A stretch of 64,000 nucleotides of DNA, from contig JAGFNQ010002617.1 in NCBI GenBank assembly GCA_024364735.1, positions 62,001 through 126,000 of the forward strand, written 5' to 3'. Under the pieces are notes generated by a model. The model saw nothing but the letters and a program-made list of their open reading frames with translations, was not told the DNA's origin and made no database searches. Each line of letters begins with the position of its first letter. Position 1 is the stretch's first letter. The DNA comes from Boesenbergia rotunda. Its lineage: Eukaryota > Streptophyta > Magnoliopsida > Zingiberales > Zingiberaceae. The translations under genes and the position numbers were made by a program. This document shows positions 49,304-61,064 of the stretch, one piece after another.

Positions 49304-50689
49304 AGCTATTGGACAAGACTAGGTAAAGAATTGTCTGTTTAGAAAACTAGTCTTAATGGGTTTGTAGGTGGTTTGAGCAAATTTATTAAACAATTCTAAG
49401 TTCGGGAACCTAGGGTTTGGGCTAGGTTCGGCACCGGGGTTCGGTTGGGTAACACGACGTTTTCTAAACGAATAAGAAAAATTATGCATTTAAGAAATGA
49501 AATAATTGAAGAATTAACTATAAATGCATAAGGAAAATAATACCGGGGAGGCATAGTTGAAGAAGGGCGTTCGAGGGCACGAGAAGGGCTTCCGGGCGCC
49601 TTGGGAGGAAGAAAAGTGAGGGAGGAATTCGGTTTTGGTGTGGGAAATGAAGAGGAGGTGATGGTCTTATATAGGCCTCATACGGGTGCCCATGAGGGCT
49701 TAGGCGCCCGGGTTGATGGGGGCGCCCGCGTGGTCCCGGGCGCCCGCATCAGACCTGCCAGCAACCTTTACTTTTGCAGGTCTGACTGCCTTGGGTGGAG
49801 AAAAAGGGTTCAGGCGCCCATGAGGTCCCAGGCGCCCGAGTTGACCTTGACTTGACCATTGACCAGTTTGACCGTTGACTGGGTTTGACTCAGTTGACTA
49901 TGTTTGACTAATCAATAATTAAGTCAAACAAGACCTAGATTTCATTTTTAGATGAGTGTATTTGTGATATTTAACATGAATTCAATATGTTAGGTCCTAG
50001 ATATCTCACTCAATCTAGAGTTATCAATCACGTTAACCTTATGGGTTTTGTGAGACAGGTTTAAAAAAAATAAAGATTTTAATTTGAAAAGCATGGTTAA
50101 TTTTAAAATGTTAAATTAATTTGAAATTTTTTATTAAATTTAAGTTTACTTTGAAAAATTGTGTTGAATCTAAGATTAATTGAAATTTGTGTTAGATTCA
50201 AATATGACAATAGTAAAGTGAATTTGATTTTCAATAATTGTCTTCTTGGTCTTGGCGAGGCACTAGGCCTTCTTTGGTCGTAGCCTTATTGGATCATCAA
50301 CCCTTTACTTGACAAAGCCTTTTATTGAAAATTAAGTTACTTCTTGAATGATTTTGGTCTAACTAGTTTGGGTCTTGGATCGGTAGCTTCGGCTAGTTTC
50401 ACCAGACTAAACAGACCAAGTATACTTGACCTTATTAGAAAGGCTTCTCTAACGTACTATCATCTCACCTCCACCCAATACTAGGTTTTTAAATTTCAAT
50501 TAAGTCATTTTGTTCTTAGTCTAACCAGTCCTAGGTCTAAGCATGATGAATTGCAGAAGAAAATAAACAAGCAAGCATGCAATAAAGGAAAATTGCAAAA
50601 AAAAAAAATCTAATTATGAATATTATTTTTATATTGGCTCCCCTGGACTATAGCCTCAATAATGATTAGGCAAGATGTGAATCTTGTCC
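49304..50689. other. Retroelement non-coding DNA with a GGCGCC-rich promoter-like module
   Basis: On the minus strand a TATATAAG box lies at about 49667-49675. Just upstream of it (49685-49850) are five GGCGCC palindromes. Similar DNA stands upstream of a TATA at 52898 in the next element. 49855-49910 is a run of TTGACC/TTGACT motifs. 49990-50650 shows no gene. The open frame at 49601-49855 lies in this module and is not called. Confidence 0.45.
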
Positions 50690-52255
50690 TTGGGGATCCA
50701 ATACTGGTTTGGTCCAGCTTGGTTGTTCAAGCAAAGCTTGGGGACCCATGCTTGAACTTGGATTCTAGGTTGGTTCAATCAAGCATAATAAGGACATTGC
50801 CTAGACTTGGTTCGATACCCTAATTCAGATCGGTTAAGAACTGACTTCTGCCTTCCAAGGATCATGTCAAGACCCTTGGAACCCGAAGTGAATCGTTCTA
50901 AAGCCACTCTAAGCTCCTTGACCTGAGTTTTCAAGGAGGATTTCTCTACCTCAAGCTTTTAAACTTGAGTGGAGTTTCCTTCTTGAATTTTCTCGGTCAA
51001 GGACCTCGAGTCGGCTTCCTCTTTCAGGAGTTTTACTTCCTATCGGAGGGACTCGACCCAGATTTTGGCTTTCGCCAAGTTACGAGATAAATAAGCAATT
51101 AATTTCGAGAGTTCAATTTCAGAATAACCTCTTACCGCTATTTGGCCGTTTTCCGAGATTGTGAGCCTTCCGTCGTCTGGCTTCGATTCTGATCCGGTGT
51201 CGACGTCTTCTGAAGCGGTTAAAGAGAGAAGATTTGATTGCGGGGCTTCTTCTTCATCTTCGGAGGAAGATTCATCCCACGTGGCTTGGAGAGCCTTCTT
51301 CCTTCGCGTCATCTTTGCCTCCTTCAGATTGGGGCACTCTGATTTGTAATGTCCCTTCTTGTTGCACTCGTAGTAGGTGACATTAGTTTTGGTTTTTGAG
51401 GATGTTGAAGGTTCAGCTGGATCTTCCTTTCTTCAGCTTGCTTTCTTTCTGTTTGCTAGGTGCTTCAGCTCCTTGTAGTAGTCCCAAGCTAGCCGAACCA
51501 ACTTGGGTTGACCCCCTTCACTGTCTTCTGAGTCTGACTCTGGTGCTGGTTGAGATTTCTTCTTGGGGACTTTTCCTTGGGATTTTCCTGCAATAAATGC
51601 AATACTTTTCTCGACCAAAGTGGAGTTAGTCTGTTCATGCAATTCTAATTCAGAGAAAAGTTCATCTAATTTAATTTTTGAAAGATCTTTGGACACCTTG
51701 TATGCATCTACCATGGATGCCCACAGCGTATTCCTTGGGAATGCGTTTAGAGTGTACCTGATTAGGTCACGGTTCTCTACCTTGTGACCTATTGTATGCA
51801 ACCCATTCATTAGCTCCTGGATTCTGGCGTGGAGCTGTGTTGCTGATTCCCCTTCATTCATTTTGATAGTGTAGAGTCTGTTTAGCAATAGATCTCTTTT
51901 GCTGATCCGGGTGTCGGAGGTGCCTTCGTGTAGCTCAATCAGCTTGTTCCAAAGTTCTTTGGCGCTGTTGAAGGGACCCACCCACCCGGTTCAGCTCTTC
52001 CTTGGTCAATCCGCATTGCAACGCCTGAGTTGCCTTTGCATCAGCCTCAATCTTCTTCTTCAACGAGGCATCCCATTCAGAATAGTGTTGTGCCACTCCT
52101 TCTGCGTTCTAGGGGATCTCGAGGCCAGATTGGATGATTATCCACATGCCCACCTGAGTTTTCAGGAGGACTTCCATCTTGCTTTTTCAGTAGGAGAAAT
52201 CTTCTCCACTGAAAAGCGGTGGTCTGGCTGTGCTAAATCCTTCTTGCATGGCCAT
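50690..52255 (-). pseudogene. Ty1/copia Gag (SIRE-like), truncated
   Basis: Gag starts at 52255 (MAMQEGFSTARPPLFSGEDF). An early stop and a frame change near 51980 follow. The UBN2-type gag core is open at 51433-51981 (ELWNKLIELHEGTSDTRISK). A zinc knuckle at about 51345-51390 reads YYECNKKGHYKSEC, where the first cysteine of the expected CX2C is a tyrosine. Then come an acidic linker (SSSEDEEEAPQ) and a coiled-coil-like tail (KSSLKTQVKELRVALERF). The last recognisable piece, GPNQYWIPK near 50690, normally precedes the protease. No protease, integrase or reverse transcriptase follows. Confidence 0.75.
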
Positions 52256-52462
52256 TAATATTTTCTAAAAAATTAAAAATAAAGAAAACTTATTCCAAGA
52301 CTTAGTCTTGGATTAGTAGTGCGGAAGAAATTACTAACATGAAAAACGATCAAGTGGTGTTGCACCAACTTTGATTAATGAAAAAGATTTGAAAAAAATT
52401 AAAATAATTTCATAAATCCAAAAAAACTCTCAAATTGGTGGTTACACCAAATTTGAGCCACC

Positions 52463-52475
52463 TGCTCTGATACCA
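52463..52475 (-). other. Primer-binding site, initiator Met tRNA
   Basis: The minus strand reads TGGTATCAGAGCA, two bases from the LTR start at 52478. It belongs to the SIRE-like gag remnant. Confidence 0.85.
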
Positions 52476-52477
52476 CT

Positions 52478-53552
52478 TGTTGGATCGGAGAAAATCGATA
52501 GAGGGGGAGGGTGAATATCGATCTAGAATTTTTCGGAAAACTAGAGAAAATACACAGCGGAAAATAACAAAACAATCGAACACAAGTTGGTTTTACTTGG
52601 TTCGGAGTCGCGGTCGGCTCCTACTCCAAGGCTCACGGTCCTTGACCGTTTACTTTGGGTAATTCTATATTCCGAAAAGTCTTTCACAAATTTGAAGTAC
52701 AGATATAGAATTGAAAACAAAACTGCAACACCTTTCGTAAATTAACTTTACCGACGCCCGAGGTGGATCGAAGTTCGAAGCAGAGGGTCGTCGGCGGCGC
52801 TAGAATCTCGAAGTCGGAGCTTGTAGGAGCGTAGCGCTTGAACGAAAGTGCTTGGAGCGTTGTGAGTGAAGATCTCTGAAGCCTTGGGGTGAACCCCCTT
52901 TTATAGCACCCATAGGGGCGCCTGTGTCGATAGGGGAGCCTACACATGGTCTCTCCTGCGCGATCTCTTATCCGCAGGCTCGGTCAGCGCTTATCCATCT
53001 CACAGGGGCGCCTGAGCTGATGGGGGTGCCCGTATGATCCCGGGCGCCTGAGCTGCCTTGGTCCAAAAGGCTTCGTGGCAGTTTGCTTGGTTTGCTTTAG
53101 TTCAGCCTTCCACTGGGGTGCCCGTATCCATCCGGGCGCCTAGCCCCAGTGAGGCGCCTCACTCTATTGAGGCATCTCAGCTGCAGAAACTCATTCCTTC
53201 GATCCTTGCAACCAAGGTTAGTTCCAAAACAAAAAGAAGCAAACATGTTAGTCATTATTTACAGCCTATGCTGTCTTGGTTCTGACTTTGGGTCTCCCAA
53301 ATGGAACCCTAGGTCGAATCGACGCCTACTGTTCCCTCGCACGGGGAACGCGTCCTCACCTACTCCTCTCAGGAGAGTTTACCTTTTGCCAACCGGCTCC
53401 TCCGGTTGGACTTTTGCCCAATCCACCTGATCAGGTCTTCATGCCCAGTCTGCGACCAGGACTTCTTGCCCAACTTCCGGCTAGGACTTCTTGCCCAGTC
53501 CACGACCAGGACTTCTTTCCCAGCCCTTTGCCAGGACTTCTTGCCTAGTCAA
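52478..53552 (-). repeat. 5' LTR of the SIRE-like remnant, outer end cut
   Basis: It begins TGTTGGATCGG on the plus strand. A minus-strand TATA (CTATAAAAGG) lies at about 52898-52908. Five GGCGCC palindromes stand upstream of it (52915-53160). The outer end is lost where another LTR begins at 53553. No partner LTR was seen. Confidence 0.65.
53450..53549. repeat. Short tandem repeat, about 4 units
   Basis: AGGACTTCTTGCCCA-type units recur every 25 to 30 bases at the outer end of the preceding LTR. Confidence 0.65.
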
Positions 53553-55246
53553 AGTTGGGTCCAGGTGCATGTTGACATGGATGCGGGTTTGTAATTTTAA
53601 AATTAATTACGTGCAACGGAAGGTTTAGCATAAATAATTTCTCTAAATCATTTAACCACACATTTAAGCATACAATTTTATCTTGTGTTGACATGATCAT
53701 ATATTTAAAATTTTTGCAGGAACGTAAACTAATTTACATATTACCTCGCGTAACTCGAAGGAAGGGACGAGATCCAATCGTAAGCGTCCCTTGGAAGCTC
53801 CGCCTCTATTCGCATCCACGCCGAGTATCTTCGGGATGACTTCGCAAAGCCACGAGTTCGTGTTCTCGAGAACTACTAGATTCTCCAAGAATGCGACAAG
53901 AAAAACCAAGAGAGAAGTCGGAAGACTAACCAAAAAGGATGGTCGGCTGGTGCTCCTTCTTGGGGCTGGTTGGCGCACGACAAGAAGGGGAGAAGAGAAG
54001 GAGAGAAAGAGAGGGAGAGAGCCTATGCCTTCATCTCTATAATTCACACCCAAGCCTTGCCTTGGGTCCTTTATATAGTGGTCTCTCAACCATCAAGCCT
54101 CTCAAATATGGAATAACTTATTCCATCATGCCAAGTTTGATTTTATATCATGGTTAAAATCATATTTTAATTCATGATAAAAATCTTCTCTCCTATGGAA
54201 TAAATTTCCTTATCATGGTAAATCAATCCATGATTGATTTTATAAAATAAACCAATCCATGGTTCATTTTAATTTCCATGAAAAATAAACCAAACCTTGG
54301 TTTATTATATAAAAAATTTATATCATCCATAATTTTATAAAACAAACCACACTTGGTTTATTTTATAAATTGAACCAAAAACATGGTTCTCTCCCTTTGT
54401 TGTGGCCGGCCAAGCAAAGAGGATGGAGGCCCTCTTTGGCCGGCCCATCCAAGCCAAGCCCCAATGAATTAAACTTATTTAATTCATCTATTAAGTCTTC
54501 AAAAGACTTAGCCATTTTACGCTTCCGATGCGTCTTTGGAAAATTCAGATTCAACTTATCGTTTGGCTCAACCAAACTTAATCTCTCTTGATTGGAAAAT
54601 TTAATTTTCAACTCGTTTTAAATCCCTCGGATTACTCGTAGTGCGTGTCACTAAATAGGCTTTCGATTTATGTTGGCCGTCTATAATTAATCAATTATAG
54701 AATGATCATGAGTGGCACCTAGTAGTACATCATGATCCCCAATTAATCGAAAGATCTACGGTTGACCTCAGAAACAATTCTGAAACCCTTCAGCGGCTAT
54801 AATGAATCGTGCCCCATTCCTTCACCATCTTATACCCACTTGGTTCAGGACATGGTCTATATGTGTCAGTCCCCACTAGGCTGACTACGTCACACCTAGC
54901 CCAAGTAACGTTTTCTCGTCCTACGGATTCTAATTACTCTCATGTATTTAAGAGATTCATACTCTGAACATGTCACGCTCCAGCCAGAGGCTTCGAGTAA
55001 CAATCCGACGATAGGCCTCGGTATACATCTCCTCGCAAGGAGTGGTGGATCCTTTGTAGGCTGTTCAAACATCTTCGGGCACTTCGGCTTATACCCAATC
55101 ATCCTGGGTCCACACCTCCTTGGAGATGCTTACTTAAGATGTCAAAGTATAAGTCTCCATGACCAAGATGACTTGAACACCGCAAGTCAAAGGAACATCG
55201 CACTTAACATGTAGTAAGAACTTCACTGACATATCTATATGTTGAC
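53553..55246 (-). repeat. Truncated LTR of the copia family that follows
   Basis: It matches 55247-57410 closely: the GTGCATGTTGACATGGATGC start, the same TATA (CTATATAAAG on the minus strand at 54069-54078) and the same GGCCGGCC hairpin (54404-54445). It lacks a repeat expansion present in the other copy. It stops at ...TATATGTTGAC, where the full LTR continues TACCATATG, because a second element of the same family is inserted at that base. Confidence 0.8.
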
Positions 55247-58224
55247 TGTTGGGACCGGGTGCATGTTGACATGGATGCGGGTTCGTAATTTTATAATTAA
55301 TTACGTGCAGCGGAAGGTTTAGCATAAATAATTTCTCAAATTATTTAACCACACATCTAAGCATGCAACCTTATCTTGTGTAGACATGATCATATAATTA
55401 AAATTTTGCAGAAACGTAAACTAATTTACTTGTTACCTCGCGTAACTCGAAAAAAGGGACGAGATCCAACCGTAAGCGTCCCTCGGAAGCTCCGCCTCTA
55501 TTCGCGTCCACGCCGAGTATCTTCGGGATGACTTCGCAATGCCACGAGTTTCGTGTTCTCGAGAACTACTAGATTCTCCGAGAACACGACAAGAAACCAA
55601 GAGAGAAGTAATCATATCGGAAAAACTCACCACCAAGGTTGGCCGGAATCACAATTCCGGCGAGGAGGAGGAAGATGACTTGCGCCCAATCCCAAGGTGA
55701 TGATGGCCGGAGAGGAAGATCGTCCCAATGGAAGAACTTCGTCGACTCGGTGCTTCTCCTTGTGCTCACGGCAAGAAGAAGGGAGAAGAATGGAGAGGTC
55801 GGCCAAGAGAAAGAAGGGAGGAGAGGGAGAGAGCCCAAGCAAGAATACTTTGATTATTTCGAATGAATTCCAAGCCTTGCCTTGGGTCCTTTATATAGTG
55901 GTCTCTCAACCGCCAAGTCTCTTTTTTCTTATGGAATAAATTTTCATAAGAAATTTATCATATAAATTTTCTATGACTTATTCCATCATGCCAAGTCTTG
56001 ATTTTATATCATGGTTAAAATCATATTATAATTCATGATAAAAATCAACCAAGTCTCTTTTTTCTTATGGAATAAATTTTCATAAGAAATTTATCATATA
56101 AATTTCTTTATATAAATTTCTTTATCATGGTAAATCAATCCGTGATTGATTTTATAAAATAAAATAAACCAATCCATGGTTCATTTTAATTTCCATGAAA
56201 ATAAATTTCCTTATATAAATTTCTTTATATAAATTTCTTTATATAAATTTCTTTATCATGGTAAATCAATCCATGATTGATTTTATAAAATAAAATAAAC
56301 CAATCCATGGTTGATTTTAATTTTCATGAAAAATAAATTTTATATAAATTTCTTTATATAAATTTCTTTATCATGGTAAATCAATCCATGATTGATTTTA
56401 TAAAATAAAATAAACCAATCCATGGTTCATTTTAATTTCCATGAAAAATAAACCAAACCTTGGTTTATATAAAAAATTTATATCATCAATAATTTTATAA
56501 AACAAACCACACTTGATTTATTTTATAAATTGAACCAAATAATTTGGTTCCCTCCCTTTGTTGTGGCCGGCCAAGCAAAGAGGGTGGGGACCATCTTTGG
56601 CCGGCCTATCCAGGCCATGCCCCAATGAATTAAACTCATTTAATTCATCTATTAAGTCTTCAAATGACTTAGCAATTTTACACTTCCGATGCGTCTCTGA
56701 AAAATTCAGATTCGACTTATCGTTTGGCTCAACCAAACCTAATCTCTCTTGATTGGAAAATCTAATTTTCAACTCGTTTTAAATCTCTCGGATTACTCGT
56801 AGTGCGTGTGACTAAATAGGCTTTCGATTTATGTTGGCCGTCTATAATTAACCAATTATAGAACGATCATTAGTGGCACCTAGTAGTACATCATGATCCC
56901 CAATTAATCGAAAGATCAACGGTTGACCTCAGAAACAATTCTGAAACCCTTCAGCAGCTATAATGAATCGTGCCCCATTCCCTTCACCATCTTATACCCA
57001 CTTGGTTTAGGACATGGTCTATGTGTGTCAGTGCCCACTAGGCTGACTACGTCACACCTAGCCCAAGTAACGTTTTCTCGTCATACAGATTCTAATTACT
57101 CTCATGTATCTACGAGATTCATACTCTGAACATGTCATACTCTGGCTAGAGGCTTCGAGTAACAATCCGACGATAGGCCTTGGGTATACATCTCCTCGCA
57201 AGGAGTTGTGAATCCTTTGTAGGTTGTTCAAACATCTTCGGGCACTTCGGCTTATACCCAATCATCCTGGGTCCACACCTCCTTGGAGATGCTTGCTTAA
57301 GATGTCAAAGTATAAGTCTCCATGACCAAGATGACTTGAACACCGCAAGTCAAAGGTACATCTCACTTAAGCTGCAGTAAGAACTTCACTGACATGTCTA
57401 TATGTAGACTACCATATGAAGTTTTACAGCCAGTTACTCCAATGAACTAGTTCCCTTAACTAGCATTCATGTTTATCTCCGGACATCCCAATGTCACCAG
57501 CCAGTGAGAATCAGCTAATTAGAGAATAACCCATGCTAGTCTCAACAGAATTGATAGTGTCCGTTTTTATCAATTCATCGACTAGGGACAATTTCAATAG
57601 TTCACAATTGCACATGTAGAGATAATCACTAGTTGTGAATTCATCACAAATTCTCTCATGCTGTGAATTGTATTATGGACATTCAGTAAATGAGTTTAAG
57701 ATCTCAATCAAATACATAAACATGTATACTCAAATAGTGAATATTCATTTATTAAAATAAATGATTACAATCATAAGGCGATTGCCTTAGGACACTTTTC
57801 TCATATCACTAACATAGACTACCATATGAAGTTTTACAGTCAGTCACTCCAATGAACTAGTTCTCTTAACTAGCATTCATGTTTATCTCCGGACATCTCA
57901 ATGTCACCAGCCAGTGAGAATCAGCTGATTAGAGAATAACCTATGCTAGTCTCAACAGAATTGATAGTGTCCGTATTTATCAATTCATCGACTAGGGACA
58001 ATTTCAATACTTCACAATTGCACATGTAGAGATAATCACTAGTTGTGAATTCATCATAAATTCTCTCATGCTGTGAATTGTATTGCGGACATTCAGTAAA
58101 TGAGTTTAAGATCTCAATCAAATACACAAACATGTATACTCAAATAGTGAATATTCATTTATTAAAATAAATGATTACAATCATAAGGCGATTGCCTTAG
58201 GACACTTCTCTCATATCACCAACA
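55247..58224 (-). repeat. 3' LTR with internal expansions
   Basis: 2978 bp. TATA on the minus strand is at 55889-55898. A tandem ATTTCTTTATATAA / CAATCCATGATTGATTTTAT module repeats three or more times at 56040-56420. GGCCGGCC arms are at 56565-56572 and 56599-56606. A 410-bp tandem duplication makes up 57405-58224. Confidence 0.88.
57405..58224. repeat. 410-bp tandem duplication at the LTR end
   Basis: TAGACTACCATATGAAG starts at 57405 and again at 57815. The two 410-bp copies differ at only a handful of bases and the second ends at the LTR terminus CACCAACA. Confidence 0.92.
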
Positions 58225-58237
58225 AACTCCCACTTGG
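58225..58237 (-). other. Polypurine tract of the nested copia element
   Basis: The minus strand reads CCAAGTGGGAGTT immediately before the LTR start TGTTGGTGATATG. Confidence 0.75.
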
Positions 58238-60885
58238 CCTATTGCCAATCGCTACGGTACTCAATACCAAAGGCTCTAACATGACCCTCAAACTTGCTTT
58301 GAGGCAAGGCCTTAGTTAATGGATCCGCTAAACTCCTTTCAGTGGGAATTTTCTCAATTTGTATATATTCCTACTTATAATCTCTCTGATTAGATGATAG
58401 CAGCGAAGCACATGTTTAGATCGCTGATGAGACCTTGGTTCCTTCGCTTGTGCAATAGCTCCATTGTTGTCGCAGTAAACTGGTATTGCTTCATCAATGG
58501 TTGGAACCACACCATGTTCTGAGATAATCTTCTTGATCCAGACTGCTTCCTTTGCTGCTTCCAAAGCTGCAATATATTCCGCTTTCGTGGTAGAATCCGC
58601 TACGGTGTCTTGCTTGGAACTCTTCCAACTTATTCCACCTCCATTCAAAATAAATACGTATCCGGACTGAGATTTGGTGTCATCCTTATCTGTTTGGAAA
58701 CTGGCATCTGTATACCCACGTATTACCATATCACCTTCTCCATATATTAGGAACACATCCTTAGTGTTTCTTAAGTACTTGAGGATTGTCTTGACAGTCG
58801 CCCAATGATCCATTCCTAGATCAGACTGGTATCTTCTTGTGACGCTCAGAGCATATGATACATCGGGCCTAGTACATAACATAGCATACATGATAGATTC
58901 TATCGCGGATGCATAAGGAATCTTACTCATGCAAATCCTCTCGTTTTCTGTGCGCGGACACATAGACTTCGAAAGATTGATCCCATGCCTGATGGGAAGG
59001 TAACCTTTCTTGGATTCCGACATGCTAAACCTTTCTAGCAGTCGGTCTATATATGTAGACTGCGAAAGACCAAGCAACCGTTTTGATCTATCTCTATAGA
59101 TTCTAATCCCAAGGATATAGGTTGCTTCTCCCAGGTCTTTCATGGAGAAAGTTTTGGATAACCAAATTTTAACTGACTGTAAGACTGATATATCATTTCC
59201 TATAAGTAATATGTCATCGACATATAACACTAGGAATACGACTGCACTCCCACTATCCTTCTTGTACACACAAGGTTCGTTAGGATTTTGTGAGAAATCA
59301 AACTCTTTGATTGTCTCATCAAAACGGATGTTCCAGCTCCTGGATGCTTGCTTTAGTCCATATATGGATCATCGAAGCTTGCATACTTTGATTTTATTAA
59401 CCGATGTAAAACCTTCAGGTTGTATCATGTATACATCCTCAAGCAGGTTTCCATTAAGGAAAGTTGTTTTCACATTCATTTGCCATATCTTATAATCATA
59501 ATGAGCTGCTATGGCCAAGAGCATCCGAATGAATTTAAGCATAACTACTGGCGAATAGGTTTCGTTATAATCAATTCCTTGTTTCTGACAATATCCTTTT
59601 GCCACTAATCTAGCCTTAAAGGTAACAACATTACCTTCCATGTCGGTTTTCTTCTTGAAAACCCACTTGCACCCTCTGAGCTTAATCCCTTCAGGTGAGT
59701 TAACCAAGTCCCATACTTGATTTTTGTACATGGAATCCATTTCTGACTTCATGGCTTCAAGCCATTTATCCCTTTCTGAATTTTTTAGAACATCTTCATA
59801 ACTGATAGATTCGTCATCGTTAATGAGTAACATGTCATTCGATTCACTTATGAGAAATCCATATCTCTCTGGAATATTGCGTGTCCTATCAGACCTACGA
59901 AGAAGTGGTGTTGTTTTAGGTTCAACCGATAGCTCATCATTATGAGTTATTAGTTGTGGGTCTAGACTAGGTGTCTCTGTAATGTCTATTGGAGTTTCTT
60001 GAACTTCTTCAAGTTCAATGCTACTCCCACTGTTTTCTTATAAAAGAAATTCTTTTTCTAGAAATACAACATGACTTGAAACAAACACCTTTTGTTCCAA
60101 GGGATGATAGAATTGGTAACCTTTCGTTTCCTTAGGGTATCCAATAAATAGACATTTATCAGACTTAGCATCCAATTTTTCTGATATAGTCCACTTTACA
60201 TAAGCAGGACAACCCCATATCTTTAGGTGAGATAAATGAGGTTTCTTACTATTCCACATCTCATATGGAGTAGTAGAGACTACCTTGGTCGGGACTATTT
60301 AGTAAGTAAACAGCTGTCTTAAGCGCATAGCCCCAAAAGGATTTTGGAAGAGTTGCATGATTCATCATAGATCTAACCATGTCCATCAAGGTTCGGTTAC
60401 GCCTCTCAGATACACCATTATGCTGTGGTGTATATGGCGGAGGCCATTGAGACAATATTCCATTGTCCCTAAGATAATCTTGAAACTCTTGACTTAAGTA
60501 TTCACCACCCCGATCGGATCTTAATACTTTTGCCAAGCTGTTTCTCTACTTCACTTCTTAACTTTTTGAATTTCTTAAAAGCTTCAGATTTGTGTTTCAT
60601 TAAGAACACATACTCGAATCGTGAGTGATCATCGATAAAGGTAATGAAGTAGCTATAGCCTCCTTGTGCAAGAGTTGACATTGGTCCACATACATCAGTA
60701 TGTATTAGACCAAGCAATTCTCCCACTGGTTTACTTTTTTCGGAAAAGGGTAATTTGGTCATCTTGCCTTTTAAGCATGATTCGCATGTATCAAATGAAC
60801 CAGGTTCAAATGATTCCAGAATTCCACATCGGTGTAATTTGGTCATGCGCTTCTTACTTACATGGCTAAGACGACAATGCCACAT
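58231..60885 (-). pseudogene. Ty1/copia integrase, reverse transcriptase and RNase H, broken
   Basis: In transcript order: pre-integrase (MWHCRLSHVSKKRM, CESC) and the integrase core begin at 60885. A frame change near 60510 leads to DRGGEYLSQEF and HNGVSERRN, then another frame at 60038-60259. Reverse transcriptase begins in 59369-59833 (WLEAMKSEMDSMYKNQVWDL) and continues in 58328-59269 (LYVDDILLIGNDISV). RNase H (DNNGAIAQAKEPRSHQRSKH) loses frame near 58370, a few tens of codons before its natural end. At least four frame changes make it inactive. The order and motifs are the same as in the element at 41416-45098 but the sequence is from a different family. Confidence 0.88.
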
Positions 60886-61064
60886 ATAGGAGTCTATTCG
60901 ATTATCTATTCAAGCACGTTTATTGCTTACTTTGATATTGAAATGTCACCGGATAAATCTAACGTGTAGATACCATTGCATAAAGTTCCGATCCCATAAA
61001 GAACACCATTTAAAGTTATGTAATAGCAATTGTTACTAAAAGTTAAATGATAACCCTTTTCATT

